Below are positions 1-9,773 of a stretch of DNA of 64,000 nt, piece after piece. Each line of letters opens with the position of its first letter. Position 1 is the first letter of the stretch. The translations under genes and the position numbers were made by a program. This stretch comes from Chrysogorgia sp. JL179-B06. Taxonomy: Eukaryota; Cnidaria; Anthozoa; Scleralcyonacea; Chrysogorgiidae. The notes beneath the pieces are model-generated. The model did no database searches. It was not told where the DNA came from and saw nothing but the letters and a program-made list of their open reading frames with translations. The stretch lies in assembly GCA_035772405.1 (NCBI GenBank), contig JAYKKM010000026.1, positions 616,679 through 680,678 of the forward strand, given 5' to 3'.

Positions 1-60
1 TCTAGTAATCCAGGGTCGCGGGTTAAAACCCCAGCTTGAAGGCCTTGTAGTTGCATTTTT
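1..60. repeat. possible tRNA-derived SINE fragment
   Basis: The stretch contains a GGGTT-A-AACCCC-like segment near 20-36 that resembles a degenerate tRNA B box. It is cut by the window edge, no A box is visible, and the call is weak. It lies in what should be an intron of the following gene. Confidence 0.2.
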
Positions 61-176
61 CGCAACTGGTCCTGGTTGGGTCTCAAGAGTATATAATTCG
101 ACACTCGTTCATCACCATACTTTTCCTTTGTACAATTATTAGTTTGATTGACTGGCTTTTCAACATTTTCTGTTAG

Positions 177-2098
177 GCTTGTCCACGGAAAAGTATCTCC
201 TGTGTGCTGATCACATGATGACGCGTATGACAGAAAGCCTTCTCACCTGGAAGGTTAAGTCTGTGTACAACATGGAAGCAAAAGCAATGATCAACAAGCG
301 GGAACGAGATAATTTGATTCAGCGCCTGGAATCAAACATAAATGCAAGAGGTATACGAGGTGGTCAATTCAAGTTTCTAGTTGATGCTACAAAGAACAAA
401 CTTGAGCAAGTGTCGCTTAACAAGACATGTGCCCAACTTATCTCAGCACCACCTTCATACTTTAAAGATGCCAGCTACCCCCACATTTTGGACAGTGTTT
501 CCCAAAATGTTCTTCTGCCCAAACCATTGCCCACAGGTCTGCAAGAAGCCCTTCAAAGATCATCGCCAATGATTACTGAGTTTGACTGTGAATCTCTCAT
601 ATGGGAGCATCAGTTTCGGATGCATGAGATTAACCGGATGGATCCAATCCCAGTTCTCGCTGATGAAAGCAAAAAAGGGTCATTGAATGCAAAGGACTAT
701 GTCTTTGGGGTGTCAGATGATAAAGTTGCAGATTATGTAAAATCTGCAGACATTTTCCATGGCTTAATGTGTTACTGCTATGGGAGTGATGCTTTGACAC
801 CCTACATGATTAAATGTGTGGACATTGTCCCTGTTCTTTTAAAAACATTACCTTTCAGGTCAGTGATGAGGGTGGCAACAGAAGGGGGTGAGAGGATGCA
901 CTACATGCATCAACAAAGGTTCTTCCAACATTCATCTCGTGGTGGTGGTTGGAAATATCAGGATCCCATTCTTAATGTGTTCAATCACATGTACCGACAA
1001 ATTTGGGAACGAGTTCGTGCCACAGATGAAAAGAATGTCGAGAAATTTCAGGCATTTGTAACTGAATGCCGGGAAGGGAGACACAATGATGGTTTGGTTT
1101 TGCCAACAACTCTACCCGAAGAGTCATCACCCAATGGATCTGGACCTGGTCCCCTTTTTGGCAAACGTTTTGCTCTTGTTGGATCATTTGGTTCTAGTAA
1201 GCTCAGCCAGGAGAAATTGAAGGAAATGATCACCAAGAAAGGTACTCTAAATAGCTGACAATGAGCTAAGTATTTTTTGGTTAATCCCATAATTGGCAAA
1301 AAGTGTAGTAAAGTGCAGTGGTAAAGTGTCAGTGTGCAAGCCAATTTTGTGATCAACCAAAAGTTGTTAGCAACCTATATTTTAACAGATGAATTGAAGA
1401 TGTGTGGTTTAGAGTACGAATATTGGAACTAACATCAAAAGAAAGCTGCTCAATCATAATCTGAATGTTGTTTGTTTTTTAATTTTAGATGGTCAAGTTT
1501 ACAATATAGCCAGTGTTCCAGGACGACTTCCAGTTGAGATGATTGTGGTAGCAACCCAAAAAGAATGCGATAAGGGAAGTAAAAGTCCTGGCATTACAAC
1601 AGCGTACCAGAGAGACTGGAAGATTGTCTCACCACAGTACATAATTGATGCAAAGGATGAAACAGTACCACTACTGGATAGCTACCTTCTGTCATTAGAC
1701 AAAATTCAAGTTGCTCCTGGGACATCTGCAGTCCATACCAATGTGGCAACAGTGGCTGAAACCAATTTTAAGCGTTGCGGGGCATTCAGGGACCTCAAGC
1801 AGACATTACAATGCAGGCTAAAGGAATCGAAAGAATACCTAGAGCAGCAGAACAGAGAAAGAGGAGTCATCACAAAAAAAGAACTGAACCTTTAAAGAGG
1901 CCACCAACTGGTTATGTAATGTTTGTCAAAGAAATGTTCCCAGAAGCATCTGGCAACCATGAAAGCCATGAATTATCATTTAAAGAACTGCAGTTGATCT
2001 TGGGTGAACGATACAGGTCATTGCCTGCCGAGACCAAAGAAGAGTACCAGCAAAAAGGTTGTCAATACTTTGACGAGATGAACAAAAAGTTTGTGTAA
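177..2098 (+). pseudogene. BRCT and HMG-box protein gene (two exons visible, frameshifted)
   Basis: An internal exon runs from an acceptor at 175-176 to a donor GT at 1242-1243. The next exon starts at 1489 after a TTTTAG acceptor, and the join restores one BRCT domain (LFGKRFALVGSF before the intron, WKIVSPQYIIDA after it). The frame then stops at 1895, while an HMG-box-like stretch (KRPPTGYVMFVKEMFPE to 2098) continues one base out of frame. The shift falls at an A7 run near 1873-1880. The N-terminal 300 residues include GERMHYMHQQRFFQHSSRGG, a pattern I associate with multicopy invertebrate proteins of unknown function. BRCT and HMG domains suggest a nuclear, DNA-related role. The 5' end lies outside the window. 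It could be a live gene with a one-base assembly error or a decayed copy. Confidence 0.6.
1242..1488 (+). other. intron splitting the BRCT domain
   Basis: The donor is AAAG|GTACTC and the acceptor TTAATTTTAG|ATGG. Removing the 247 bases keeps the BRCT reading frame open, which supports splicing. The downstream codon is completed across the junction (G|AT). Confidence 0.6.
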
Positions 2099-2283
2099 TC
2101 ACTGGAAGCCTGTATTGAAAGTAGCTATAACAAATTTAACATGCTGAACATGTTCTGTGACAAGTAAAATTGTCTGGTGTTAAAAATTGTTGTAACGTAA
2201 TTATCGAAAGGGTGTATTGATATACTATGCTTCTGCTGCAACAATACTGGAAAATATAGTATACATGTATATATTATTATAAG

Positions 2284-2400
2284 TAATAGCATGACATGAG
2301 GGAAATTAGTGATTAAATGCCCCGGAGGCGAGGGAGGTTTGTGGAGTTCTACAAACCTGCTGAGGGGACATCACTAATTTTCCGATATGTCATGCTATTA
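2284..2400. repeat. foldback/MITE-like inverted repeat
   Basis: The outer arms TAATAGCATGACAT and ATGTCATGCTATTA pair, followed inwards by AATTAGTGAT and ATCACTAATT. The centre carries a second small hairpin (GGTTTGT...ACAAACC). The whole is about 117 bp. It sits between two convergent genes and could be a MITE or a structured 3' element; no target duplication is obvious. Confidence 0.55.
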
Positions 2401-2805
2401 TTGGTAATAGTATGATCACCGAGATACCGTAATTAGTTTCTACTAATTTACTAAATTGTCCGCTCGACCAGGTGATTTAGTCTAAATCGCCCGCTCAGAG
2501 AGAATTTAGAGATTAAATTCCCTTTGAGAACAATAGATGTATATAACAGTGGTGTATTGTATGTAGTGTTTAACTGAACTCCCAAATGGACACAAAGACA
2601 AGAATAATTTACATAGTTTAAAACAATTTATTACAACTAACATTAATAAATAATACAAAGCAACAGTAGTGTAGGTAGTCCTTAAAATAGGTGAATGACA
2701 ATTTTCACAGTGCAATACTAGTATTTTCTATTTACATTAGTTTATAAATTAGTATATTAAAATTGTTTTACATTATTGTTGTCATGGCATGATTTGTAGC
2801 GACTA

Positions 2806-4961
2806 TTAAAGGACAACATTTTCCATTTGTTCCCTGCCTTCAATAACAGCCTTACGGCACTCAACTCTATATGCAGTGGTAAATGCAAACTGCGAACGTG
2901 AAAATTTAGCAATCACAGTGAGACAAAGGTCATTTGACCTCTTCACTTGCACCTCAGTGATAAATTTAAAAAATGCATCCTCTGCTCTTCCAACCTTATA
3001 ATCCCATTCCTTGCCCAATACTGAATCCAAAAACTCAAAATCACCTTCACTTAAAAGAGAAAACTTAACTACTCCACTCAAAGATAAACCAAAAATCTTA
3101 CTGTCCAATATTACATCTGATGGCCCTAAACTAACCCTCATACAATTCAAATTACCAAATCCACCCTGCAATCCATTACGCACAGCATGCCCTAAAACCA
3201 TTTTCCTCGCGATAATTCTTACACCGACACTGACAACACCTGACATAAAATTAGAAAATTCAACAAACCCATCCTGCTCAACCTTTTCCTTCAGACAACC
3301 CTTTAAACAAACCTTTCCTCCAGAATACCAAATAATATAATTAATATTACAAGTAATAATAAAATCATCCCTTAAACCAGAGTCATGCACATTCACCAAC
3401 TTTGCAGATACACAACCACCATCAAAAGACATCCCACAAATTACAAAAGGCAACCCAACCCCTTCAACAGACACAATATCCCCAACCTTCAACCACATCC
3501 CATCATCTCGCAAACAATAAATTAGAGGCATTTTCTCTGTGATTTCTGCATCTCCTGGAAACTGACTACAATTCTTGGTTTCTAAATGGTCTTTCTGCAT
3601 GATGGCCAATTTACTTTTCTTCGCCTTCCCACCGTTTGACTTGCGGAAGCCAGTACTTTTGTCACAGGGTGGGGAGCAGATTTCATGACCACATACTTCT
3701 TTTTTCCCACCATCATTAATAAGTTCAACCTGATTGGTACAGAAAACATCTTAATTAAGTGAGGTCATTCATTGCAAATGCCATTGCAAATTCATTCTAA
3801 CGCCAGATGATTTTACTCGTCAATTGGGAACCTCTGGGGGTTAATGGGTTAAGCAGGCTATAATAAGTAAGTTGCCAAGTGGCAACCAATGCGGTTCAAT
3901 GCCAATCATGGGCATAAAGGGTTAGTGTAAATAATAATTAACAAAAAATAATAAAATAACTTACAACTACAAAATACAAATTGTATGCACTTTAACAGGC
4001 ATGCTGTGTGGAACATTACAATTTACTTACAATAAGCTTGCCCGCGATTGGATCCACTTGAAGGATGGACACTTCTGTCACCTCTCCAGCATGATTTACA
4101 TGAATCTTGTCTCCTCTTTCGAATCGCTTCAAGTTGTCTGGCTATATAACAAGGTCAGATCAATATATTAATAGACAGATCATGTGAAAATCAAATCTTC
4201 CTGTATCGCACGAAATGAGAAGATGAAACACTAGTAAAATTTGTTTAATAGGTTTCCACACTGTGTAGGCTACATCAAACCCCCTACAATGACAAGACCG
4301 GCTGAAATGGGCTATTCCATTTAATAGCCATACCAGGTGTGCTGAGCCAAGACGAAATATTCTTGACCAAACCGAAAAATTCAGCCCGACAGAGTAATTT
4401 ATATGAAATTTATACTTGCCAAGAGGTAATTTTTACTTTTCTACAGGCATGCCCCCTATCAAGGATTTTACACGAGTGGTGGAAGTAATATTTTACGAAT
4501 GAGCGAAGCGAAAGAGTAAAATATTGTTTTCACCACGAGAAGATAAAATTCATATCTTCAAGCCACTGTGTAATGTTCTTTTTATTATATGGAAACAACA
4601 CGATAAACCTTCAATTTGCGGTTGGGGGGGGGGGGGGGTGTGTACATATTAAATGGGATACTATAGCCCAATGCATCAGCTCAGTCTGTGCTGCCAAGGA
4701 TATATATTTGGATACATTTTTAACAAATCTAACAGGCATAATGATACTTACAATGCTAGAGTTTCTGCATCTCTTCTTTGGTAGCTCGATATGCGTCTCG
4801 GGCCTTACTTCTTCTTCAGACACGAAGCAATCCCATGTGTTGCTAAAGCCATCGAAGGAGACACGGTAGTTCTTGTCGTCTCTGCCAGTAATCGTTCCTT
4901 TTGCCCACACACCATACTCATCTAGGGCTTCCACCTTATCGCCAACGCTGCAGTTGTTCAT
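2806..4961 (-). CDS. Tudor-like domain protein, three exons
   Basis: Three minus-strand exons join in phase 0: 4961-4752 (start ATG, 70 codons), 4141-4031 (37 codons) and 3729-2806 (308 codons with stop), giving 414 aa. Donors are GTAAGT in both cases and acceptors end in TATAG and ATCAG. Exon 1 encodes a Tudor/Agenet-like barrel (VGDKVEALDEYGVWAKGTI, then YRVSFDGFSNTWDCFV). Exon 2 opens a second similar module (FERGDKIHVNHAGEVTEV). The 300-residue C-terminal part has no family I recognise. Tudor-like folds bind methylated lysine or arginine, so a chromatin role is plausible but inferred. Intact splicing phases argue for a functional host gene. The start at 4961 is preferred because the Tudor-like domain begins four residues later. 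Confidence 0.65.
4624..4638. repeat. G15 homopolymer in intron 1 of the Tudor-like gene
   Basis: Fifteen consecutive G on the + strand (C on the transcribed strand) lie in the first intron. The length may be variable or assembly-dependent. Confidence 0.7.
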
Positions 4962-5172
4962 TTTTAGAAAGTACGTTGCAAATTCGCCTTCGAACGGTTG
5001 ATAAGTTTTCCAATGACGACTGACGAGTAACGAGTTTGTTTTCGAAGCTGTGACTAAAGACACGCGAAAGCACTGGGTACTAGCAAGCGTTACCGCGGAA
5101 ACGGCTTGGCAACTGACCAATCGCAGCGCTTAGCAGTGAAATGATTCCCAGAGAACATTGCGAGTATAAATT
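4962..5172 (-). promoter_or_regulatory. upstream region of the Tudor-like gene
   Basis: The 200 bp upstream of the Tudor-like start are richer in GC and CpG than the surroundings and contain an ATTGG (inverted CCAAT) box near 5118 as read on the minus strand. The Polinton remnant begins directly beyond, so the element breakpoint lies at or in this promoter. Confidence 0.35.
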
Positions 5173-5178
5173 ACACAC

Positions 5179-5406
5179 TTAGTCGGGGCGCATGTTGTAA
5201 TGGTCTTGTGCACAGTCTATCGCTAGCACGTCAGGGTCGCGTACATATTTCCAATCTTGGTACGCATTGTTCCACTCGAAAGTAGGACAAATCAACACAA
5301 TGTAGTCAAATTTGCCACGATACTCAGATTCCAGTGTTTTGAGTAAATAATGTGTCTTTCCACAAGCTGTCATACCAACAATTAGCGCATTAAACGGAGT
5401 TTCCAT
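5179..5406 (-). pseudogene. FtsK/HerA-type packaging ATPase, N-terminal fragment
   Basis: The 75 residues begin with a P-loop (GMTACGKT, residues 11-18) followed by an FDYIVLICPTFEWN strand, the expected start of a Polinton DNA-packaging ATPase. Family members are roughly 200-250 aa; here Walker B and the C-terminal half are absent because the element ends at about 5175. It would pump genomic DNA into capsids; this fragment cannot. It lies 15 bp downstream of the capsid gene on the same strand, a common Polinton neighbour. Confidence 0.75.
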
Positions 5407-5421
5407 TAAATTGCGTTTGAT

Positions 5422-6660
5422 TTAATACTGGATTGATTGCAACCCGTTGTTCATAAAGTTGACTAATCCATCACTCATCACAAACACCCTGCACATGACA
5501 TTTGCAGTCGTCGCTTTCTTAGTGATTTCAAGAAGCACACCAGATTGTGTGTTCACAATTTTCTTGCCAGTGGCCACATTGCGATTATCTTGAACGCTCC
5601 TCAAGTCAATGACTAACGCGAAGCCACTTTGGTAGAATTTCTGTATAGTCATGAACTGAGCGTGTTCTTCACCCAACCCAAACAATCGTTTCGCTTCTGC
5701 GTAGAACTTCGACTTTGGGATGCCTTGTGAGTACACGCTATTTGGCACACCTTCAATTGTGACTCTAACACTCTCGATATTTGGGTAGAGAAACTCCTCA
5801 CTGTCTGTTCGCACCTTATTCGTGAATAGCAGCACAATCGCCTTCATGCTTTTTCTTGGTAGATTAACATTCTCGTTCACAATGGTTATGCCTTTATCCC
5901 ATTCAGTGGTTTTCATCAACGTGACGTGTTCGTATGACAAACTACGGCCACTTGCATAGCCCGACGTTATTTCATCAGAGAGCTCCTGGTTATCAATCGT
6001 CTCATACTCAAGCTCGAGGTTCTCCAGAGTGTATCCACCTACACTCTCATTGAATTGTGCCACCATGATGTCTGTGGCCTTCGGAAGTGTGATCACATAC
6101 TGCAAGTTGTTATTCATGCTAAAAGGAGCGTACAACCCATGATCATCCATGATTTTACCAAGCTTTATTCGCTGTTTCGTTCCAATCACACCAAACATTA
6201 ACGCGTCACTAACTTTAGCAACGTTTCCACTTGTCGCACCACTGTCATCCTTAGAAATTAGCTTTCTCAAGTTCTCACCACCAACACCATAGTCAATCAT
6301 TTGGTCTCGCGCAGTAACACTTTCCCAAAGGTCGCGATAAACGCCAGTGTAATTTTCCCCAGTGTTGTCATACACAGTCTCCCCAGCTAGTCTCACAACA
6401 AGTTTCTCACAAAGTAACTTGCTTACATTATTCAAGAACCAACTTTTGTCATTCGCATTCTTAAAGTCGAGCACTAGACCCAACGATCCAGGCACCAAAC
6501 AGCTACTAACCTTGAGCTTCGGCACATCAATGTAAAGTTCCTCACCAGGACTGACTTTATTAGGGTTCAACGTGATCACATGCTGTGTTCTCACCCCTTT
6601 TATGACACCCATGGTCGCTCGTCTAAAACCAGGACTCAATTCTGCTGACGTGACGTTCAT
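5422..6660 (-). CDS. major capsid protein (double jelly-roll, probable)
   Basis: An intact 412-aa reading frame. The segment SMKAIVLLFTNKV followed by YPNIESVRVTIEGVPNSVYS is the most characteristic part and resembles double jelly-roll capsid proteins of cnidarian Polinton-like elements. The length and position next to the packaging ATPase fit. Capsid subunits of this fold form pseudo-hexameric trimers. The N-terminal 140 residues are rich in beta-type sequence (LCEKLVVRLAGETVYD). No signal peptide or membrane segment is seen. Assignment is by remembered pattern and context, not a search; a structural prediction would settle it. Confidence 0.65.
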   Translation of the reverse strand: MNVTSAELSPGFRRATMGVIKGVRTQHVITLNPNKVSPGEELYIDVPKLKVSSCLVPGSLGLVLDFKNANDKSWFLNNVSKLLCEKLVVRLAGETVYDNTGENYTGVYRDLWESVTARDQMIDYGVGGENLRKLISKDDSGATSGNVAKVSDALMFGVIGTKQRIKLGKIMDDHGLYAPFSMNNNLQYVITLPKATDIMVAQFNESVGGYTLENLELEYETIDNQELSDEITSGYASGRSLSYEHVTLMKTTEWDKGITIVNENVNLPRKSMKAIVLLFTNKVRTDSEEFLYPNIESVRVTIEGVPNSVYSQGIPKSKFYAEAKRLFGLGEEHAQFMTIQKFYQSGFALVIDLRSVQDNRNVATGKKIVNTQSGVLLEITKKATTANVMCRVFVMSDGLVNFMNNGLQSIQY

Positions 6661-6690
6661 ATACTTTACATATGTTTTATCACTACCGTT

Positions 6691-7197
6691 TTAGTTTATA
6701 GTAGTCATAAGCAAACCACGCAAGTACCACCGCGAGTCACACAGATTTTGAGCCAACCAGGCGAGACCCTTTGCACCTGTCATCAACGCATTATAAACTA
6801 AGTTAGCCAACCCAACAGTCTTCATTATCGTGTTTTTAACAGCCTGTGCGAATGACCTCGTAGCCATAGCGCCTTTCATAACAGCGGACCTCCCAGCGAT
6901 AATAATTGTTGTTATAATCCCAGCCATTGAAATTGCTACAGCGCTCAACCCAACCATATTCTCTTTAGCCCATTCCTTGAATTTCTGAAATCTGTCAATG
7001 TCGACTTCCTGTTGCTCTCTAACCTCTTCTATTTGCCGCTGTCCTAAAGTTCTGTATTTAGCTCGCGTAAGTCCAATCACTCTTTCATGTAGATCAATAT
7101 ACTCTTCATTCTCTGCGATCGTAAGGTCATCTCTATCAAGCTCTGCTATTTTTTCGTTTGTGCGTTCTATCGCTTCTTGAAAGTGGTCTGCTTGTAT
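6691..7197 (-). pseudogene. membrane protein segment following an in-frame stop
   Basis: Reading continues in the same frame as the upstream 7893-7198 frame after its TAA at 7198-7200. The segment has a charged, coiled-coil-like start (EAIERTNEKIAELDRDD, then IEEVREQQEVDIDRF) and a hydrophobic part (VGLSAVAISMAGIITTIIIAG). No ATG occurs before the hydrophobic part, so it is probably the C-terminal part of one protein interrupted by a nonsense codon. Function unknown; a capsid-associated or internal membrane role is possible from position between MCP and integrase. Confidence 0.45.
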
Positions 7198-7893
7198 TTA
7201 CAGTGCGCCATCATCACCTATTCTCGATTCACGCAACACACCATCGCTCGGGTTAGTCACACCATTCAGATCGCGGTTCTCGTTTGGTGTTAGCCTAGGT
7301 ATGTCATGATAGTCCACTCTTGTTTCAATTACTGGGAAGTCATCTGGGATTACTTCTGCTGTGACAGCTGTTGTTTCTGTATTCTCAGGGATTTGGCCAA
7401 CTAACTGTTTGAACTGCTCAATAGCTCTTTTACTATTGTTATCTTTACTGTAGATCAAATCATCTCCTTTAGGTTTTAGAATTCGCCTGGGTCCTCCATA
7501 CTTACCATGTGTGCCTATTGGTTTGAAAAGAATAGCCCCTGAGTCCGTAACCTGTGACCTATTAACTATTTCCCTTGACGCGTCGTTGTGGCCAAGTCCT
7601 TTTTTGTACAATTCATTTATTTTCTTATTTATTAGCTTGATTCTTTTTACTTCGTTTTTTATTAACTCTTTGTTGAGCGCTTTTAGTTCACCAAATCTTC
7701 TCTTCATTTCGTCCTCCTCTTCAAAAGCTAAACTGTAACTTGTGTCATTGACGTCGCCATATGACTCCTGTTCGACAAACTCTACTGTTGGGACCTCTGT
7801 GTTAGTTCCCCTTATTGTCACCGTTTTACCATCGTCAGTGTCAATGAACGACGTCTCTTTTTGCCCACCTCGCCTTCTAGCTAGCACTGACAC
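7198..7893 (-). pseudogene. middle part of a virion-associated-type protein, frame broken
   Basis: About 230 codons, charged and low in hydrophobics, with a lysine-rich helix (KELIKNEVKRIKLINKKINE). It has no ATG at its 5' end: it overlaps by 17 nt with the 8101-7877 frame, offset by one base. I read 8101-6691 as one ancestral gene of about 470 codons broken by a one-base shift near 7880-7895 and a stop at 7198. Independent overlapping genes are the alternative. Function not recognised. Confidence 0.45.
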
Positions 7894-8101
7894 TTCTTAT
7901 CTTATTCACAATGTCGATACTGTTGTCATAATTAACACGAACGTCTTTCGGCATCTCATTCGTACCGTACTCAAGGGTTGTATCGCTGAGCCACTTATCA
8001 GTAGCGGCAAGCTCCTCTTCTAGTTGCTCATCAGTGGCGTCATCATACTCATCGAAGTTTTCCATCTCGAAGTCATCAAAACCTTCCCCACCTTCAGCCA
8101 T
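7877..8101 (-). CDS. acidic N-terminal part of the 8.1-6.7 kb gene
   Basis: 74 aa starting at an ATG with a strongly acidic leader (DDFEMENFDEYDDATDEQLEEE). It ends at a TAG that lies 17 nt inside the next frame. A degenerate second copy of its 5' end and of the preceding integrase tail lies at about 8575-8740, which shows that the junction was duplicated. Function unknown. Confidence 0.4.
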   Translation of the reverse strand: MAEGGEGFDDFEMENFDEYDDATDEQLEEELAATDKWLSDTTLEYGTNEMPKDVRVNYDNSIDIVNKIRSVSAS

Positions 8102-8740
8102 ATTACATTAGCTTACATTTTGAATATCGCTTTCCGGTATCCATGAATCACGTTTACTCTCACAACCTAACCAACGGTAAGACAAGGCTTGCGAAGTAAA
8201 GAGAGTTCCACAAACATTTTTTACTGAGAGAAAGTTTCACAGATATTTTTATTGAGTTAAAAATGTCTTTAAAAAGTGCTTGAACAGTTGCCACTTTGAG
8301 CATCGTCTCAACAACAAGAGTGGTTGTTAGTTTGACTCATTACTCGCTGTCTAAAAAGTCTCTTTACAATAGTCAGACTAGGTTTGTGAAATAAAGAGAG
8401 CTCCACAAACATTTTCGTTGAGGGAAAGTTTCGCAGATATTTTTATCGAGTTGAAAACGTCTTTAAAAAGTGCTAGAGCAGTTGTCATTTTGAGTGTCGT
8501 CTCAACAACAAGAGTGGTTGCTAGTTTGACTCATTACTCGTTGTCTAAAAAGTCTCTTTACAATACCCTTCCTCTAATTGCTCATCAGTGGCGCCTTCGT
8601 ACACATCGAAGTTTTCCATATCAAAGTCGTCGAGATCTCCCCATGCACCTTCAACCAAATTACATTAACTCACATTTTGGATATCGCTTTCTGGTATCCA
8701 CGAGTTATGTTTACTTTCATAACCCAACCATTTGACCAGC
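8030..8740. repeat. nested segmental duplication at the integrase/capsid-gene junction
   Basis: Two copies of a junction segment (about 8030-8180 and 8572-8740) each hold the integrase C-terminal codons plus the start of the following gene. Between them are two tandem copies of a noncoding unit of about 190 bp (8187-8378 and 8385-8567), sharing for example CAACAACAAGAGTGGTTG. The copies differ at many sites, so the event is not recent. 8112-8175 is a dead remnant of the chromodomain tail. Confidence 0.75.
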
Positions 8741-9768
8741 GCCATCTTCTCTCCTCTGACTTTCTTTCTTTTCAGGACCTTTTCAACTCTGTACACATCG
8801 TCACCATGTTTCTTATTAACCAACGATAGTTCCTGTTCATAAAATTTACCAATAATCTGTTCACCACTTATGTCCTCAATTTCATACACATTCGGATCAC
8901 CACGAATAACTTTCACCACTTTAAACAGCTCTTCAGTGAAGTTAGCTTCATAGCCCTTTGTGAACACGCTCTTGTACTTACTAATTCTCACTGATTCACC
9001 AACCTTGAACTTTGGCAATGGGTTGTCCGCAAATTGATGACCAAACAAAGTGGTCCAAACTTCACCTTCGTTTGACTTATCGACATCCTTTGGCTTCATC
9101 ATAATGCTGCGATTCACATTGCTATTGTAATTGTCCACAAACTGATCCAAAACGTCAACCCATTTGTACGTCCCGCGGGTGTAAAAGTACTTCCACATAA
9201 TGCTCTTGAGACTTCTATTGAAACGCTCAACAACAGCAGCCTTTTTATCACTCTTAGTGCTGAAATATTCAACACCATGTTCTTTCAGCAAACTTTTCAC
9301 ACCAACGTTGTAGAATTCAAGTCCATCATCAAATTGAGCTAACTTAGGTGTGGTTCCAAACCGATCTTTAAAGTCATTCAACAACTTTCCAACAGCCTTA
9401 GTCATGTTCTTAGTGTCTTTTCTATAAACTGCAATGCCAAAAGCGTATCTACTCAATATTTCAATGCCTGCTAGTATCCAATAATACCCTTTGTTCTGTT
9501 TTGAATACTTACTCATGTCCACTAAGTCCATTTGGAGCTCTTCACCAAGAAACCCGACAAAGGTCGCACGGAACTTATGTCTTCTCACAATAGGTTTGTA
9601 CCTAGTGTAAGTGTCCTGCGCTGTCAACCATTCTTTCACTGTTTTTCTAGTTACTCTCAATCCGTCTCCTAACGCACTTTGATACAGCCTCTCTACACCA
9701 CTGTACCCTGTCTTAGGATTATAATAGATGTCTCTCAACCCTTGCTCTGTTTCCACACCAAGCTCCAT
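8665..9768 (-). CDS. retroviral-type integrase with C-terminal chromodomain
   Basis: 367 aa from the ATG at 9768. The RNase H-like core carries D (QMDLVDMSKY, residue about 81), D (LAQFDDGLEFYN, about 147) and E (AAVVERFNRSLK, about 181), the D,D-35-E pattern. The C-terminal 50 residues form a chromodomain (YRVEKVLKRK then LVKWLGYESKHNSWIPESDI), which in related elements may direct integration to methylated chromatin. The frame is intact, so this is among the best-preserved genes of the element. It overlaps or abuts the penton-like gene upstream by a few bases (stop of that gene at 9774). Confidence 0.9.
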   Translation of the reverse strand: MELGVETEQGLRDIYYNPKTGYSGVERLYQSALGDGLRVTRKTVKEWLTAQDTYTRYKPIVRRHKFRATFVGFLGEELQMDLVDMSKYSKQNKGYYWILAGIEILSRYAFGIAVYRKDTKNMTKAVGKLLNDFKDRFGTTPKLAQFDDGLEFYNVGVKSLLKEHGVEYFSTKSDKKAAVVERFNRSLKSIMWKYFYTRGTYKWVDVLDQFVDNYNSNVNRSIMMKPKDVDKSNEGEVWTTLFGHQFADNPLPKFKVGESVRISKYKSVFTKGYEANFTEELFKVVKVIRGDPNVYEIEDISGEQIIGKFYEQELSLVNKKHGDDVYRVEKVLKRKKVRGEKMALVKWLGYESKHNSWIPESDIQNVS

Positions 9769-9773
9769 AAAAT

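Noticed and set aside
4573..4869. 98-codon plus-strand frame over intron 1 and exon 1 of the Tudor-like gene
   Set aside because: It overlaps a well-supported spliced gene on the other strand and includes the G15 tract.
7511..8023. Plus-strand frames opposite the capsid-region gene
   Set aside because: Serine/leucine-rich complements of acidic and lysine-rich minus-strand codons.
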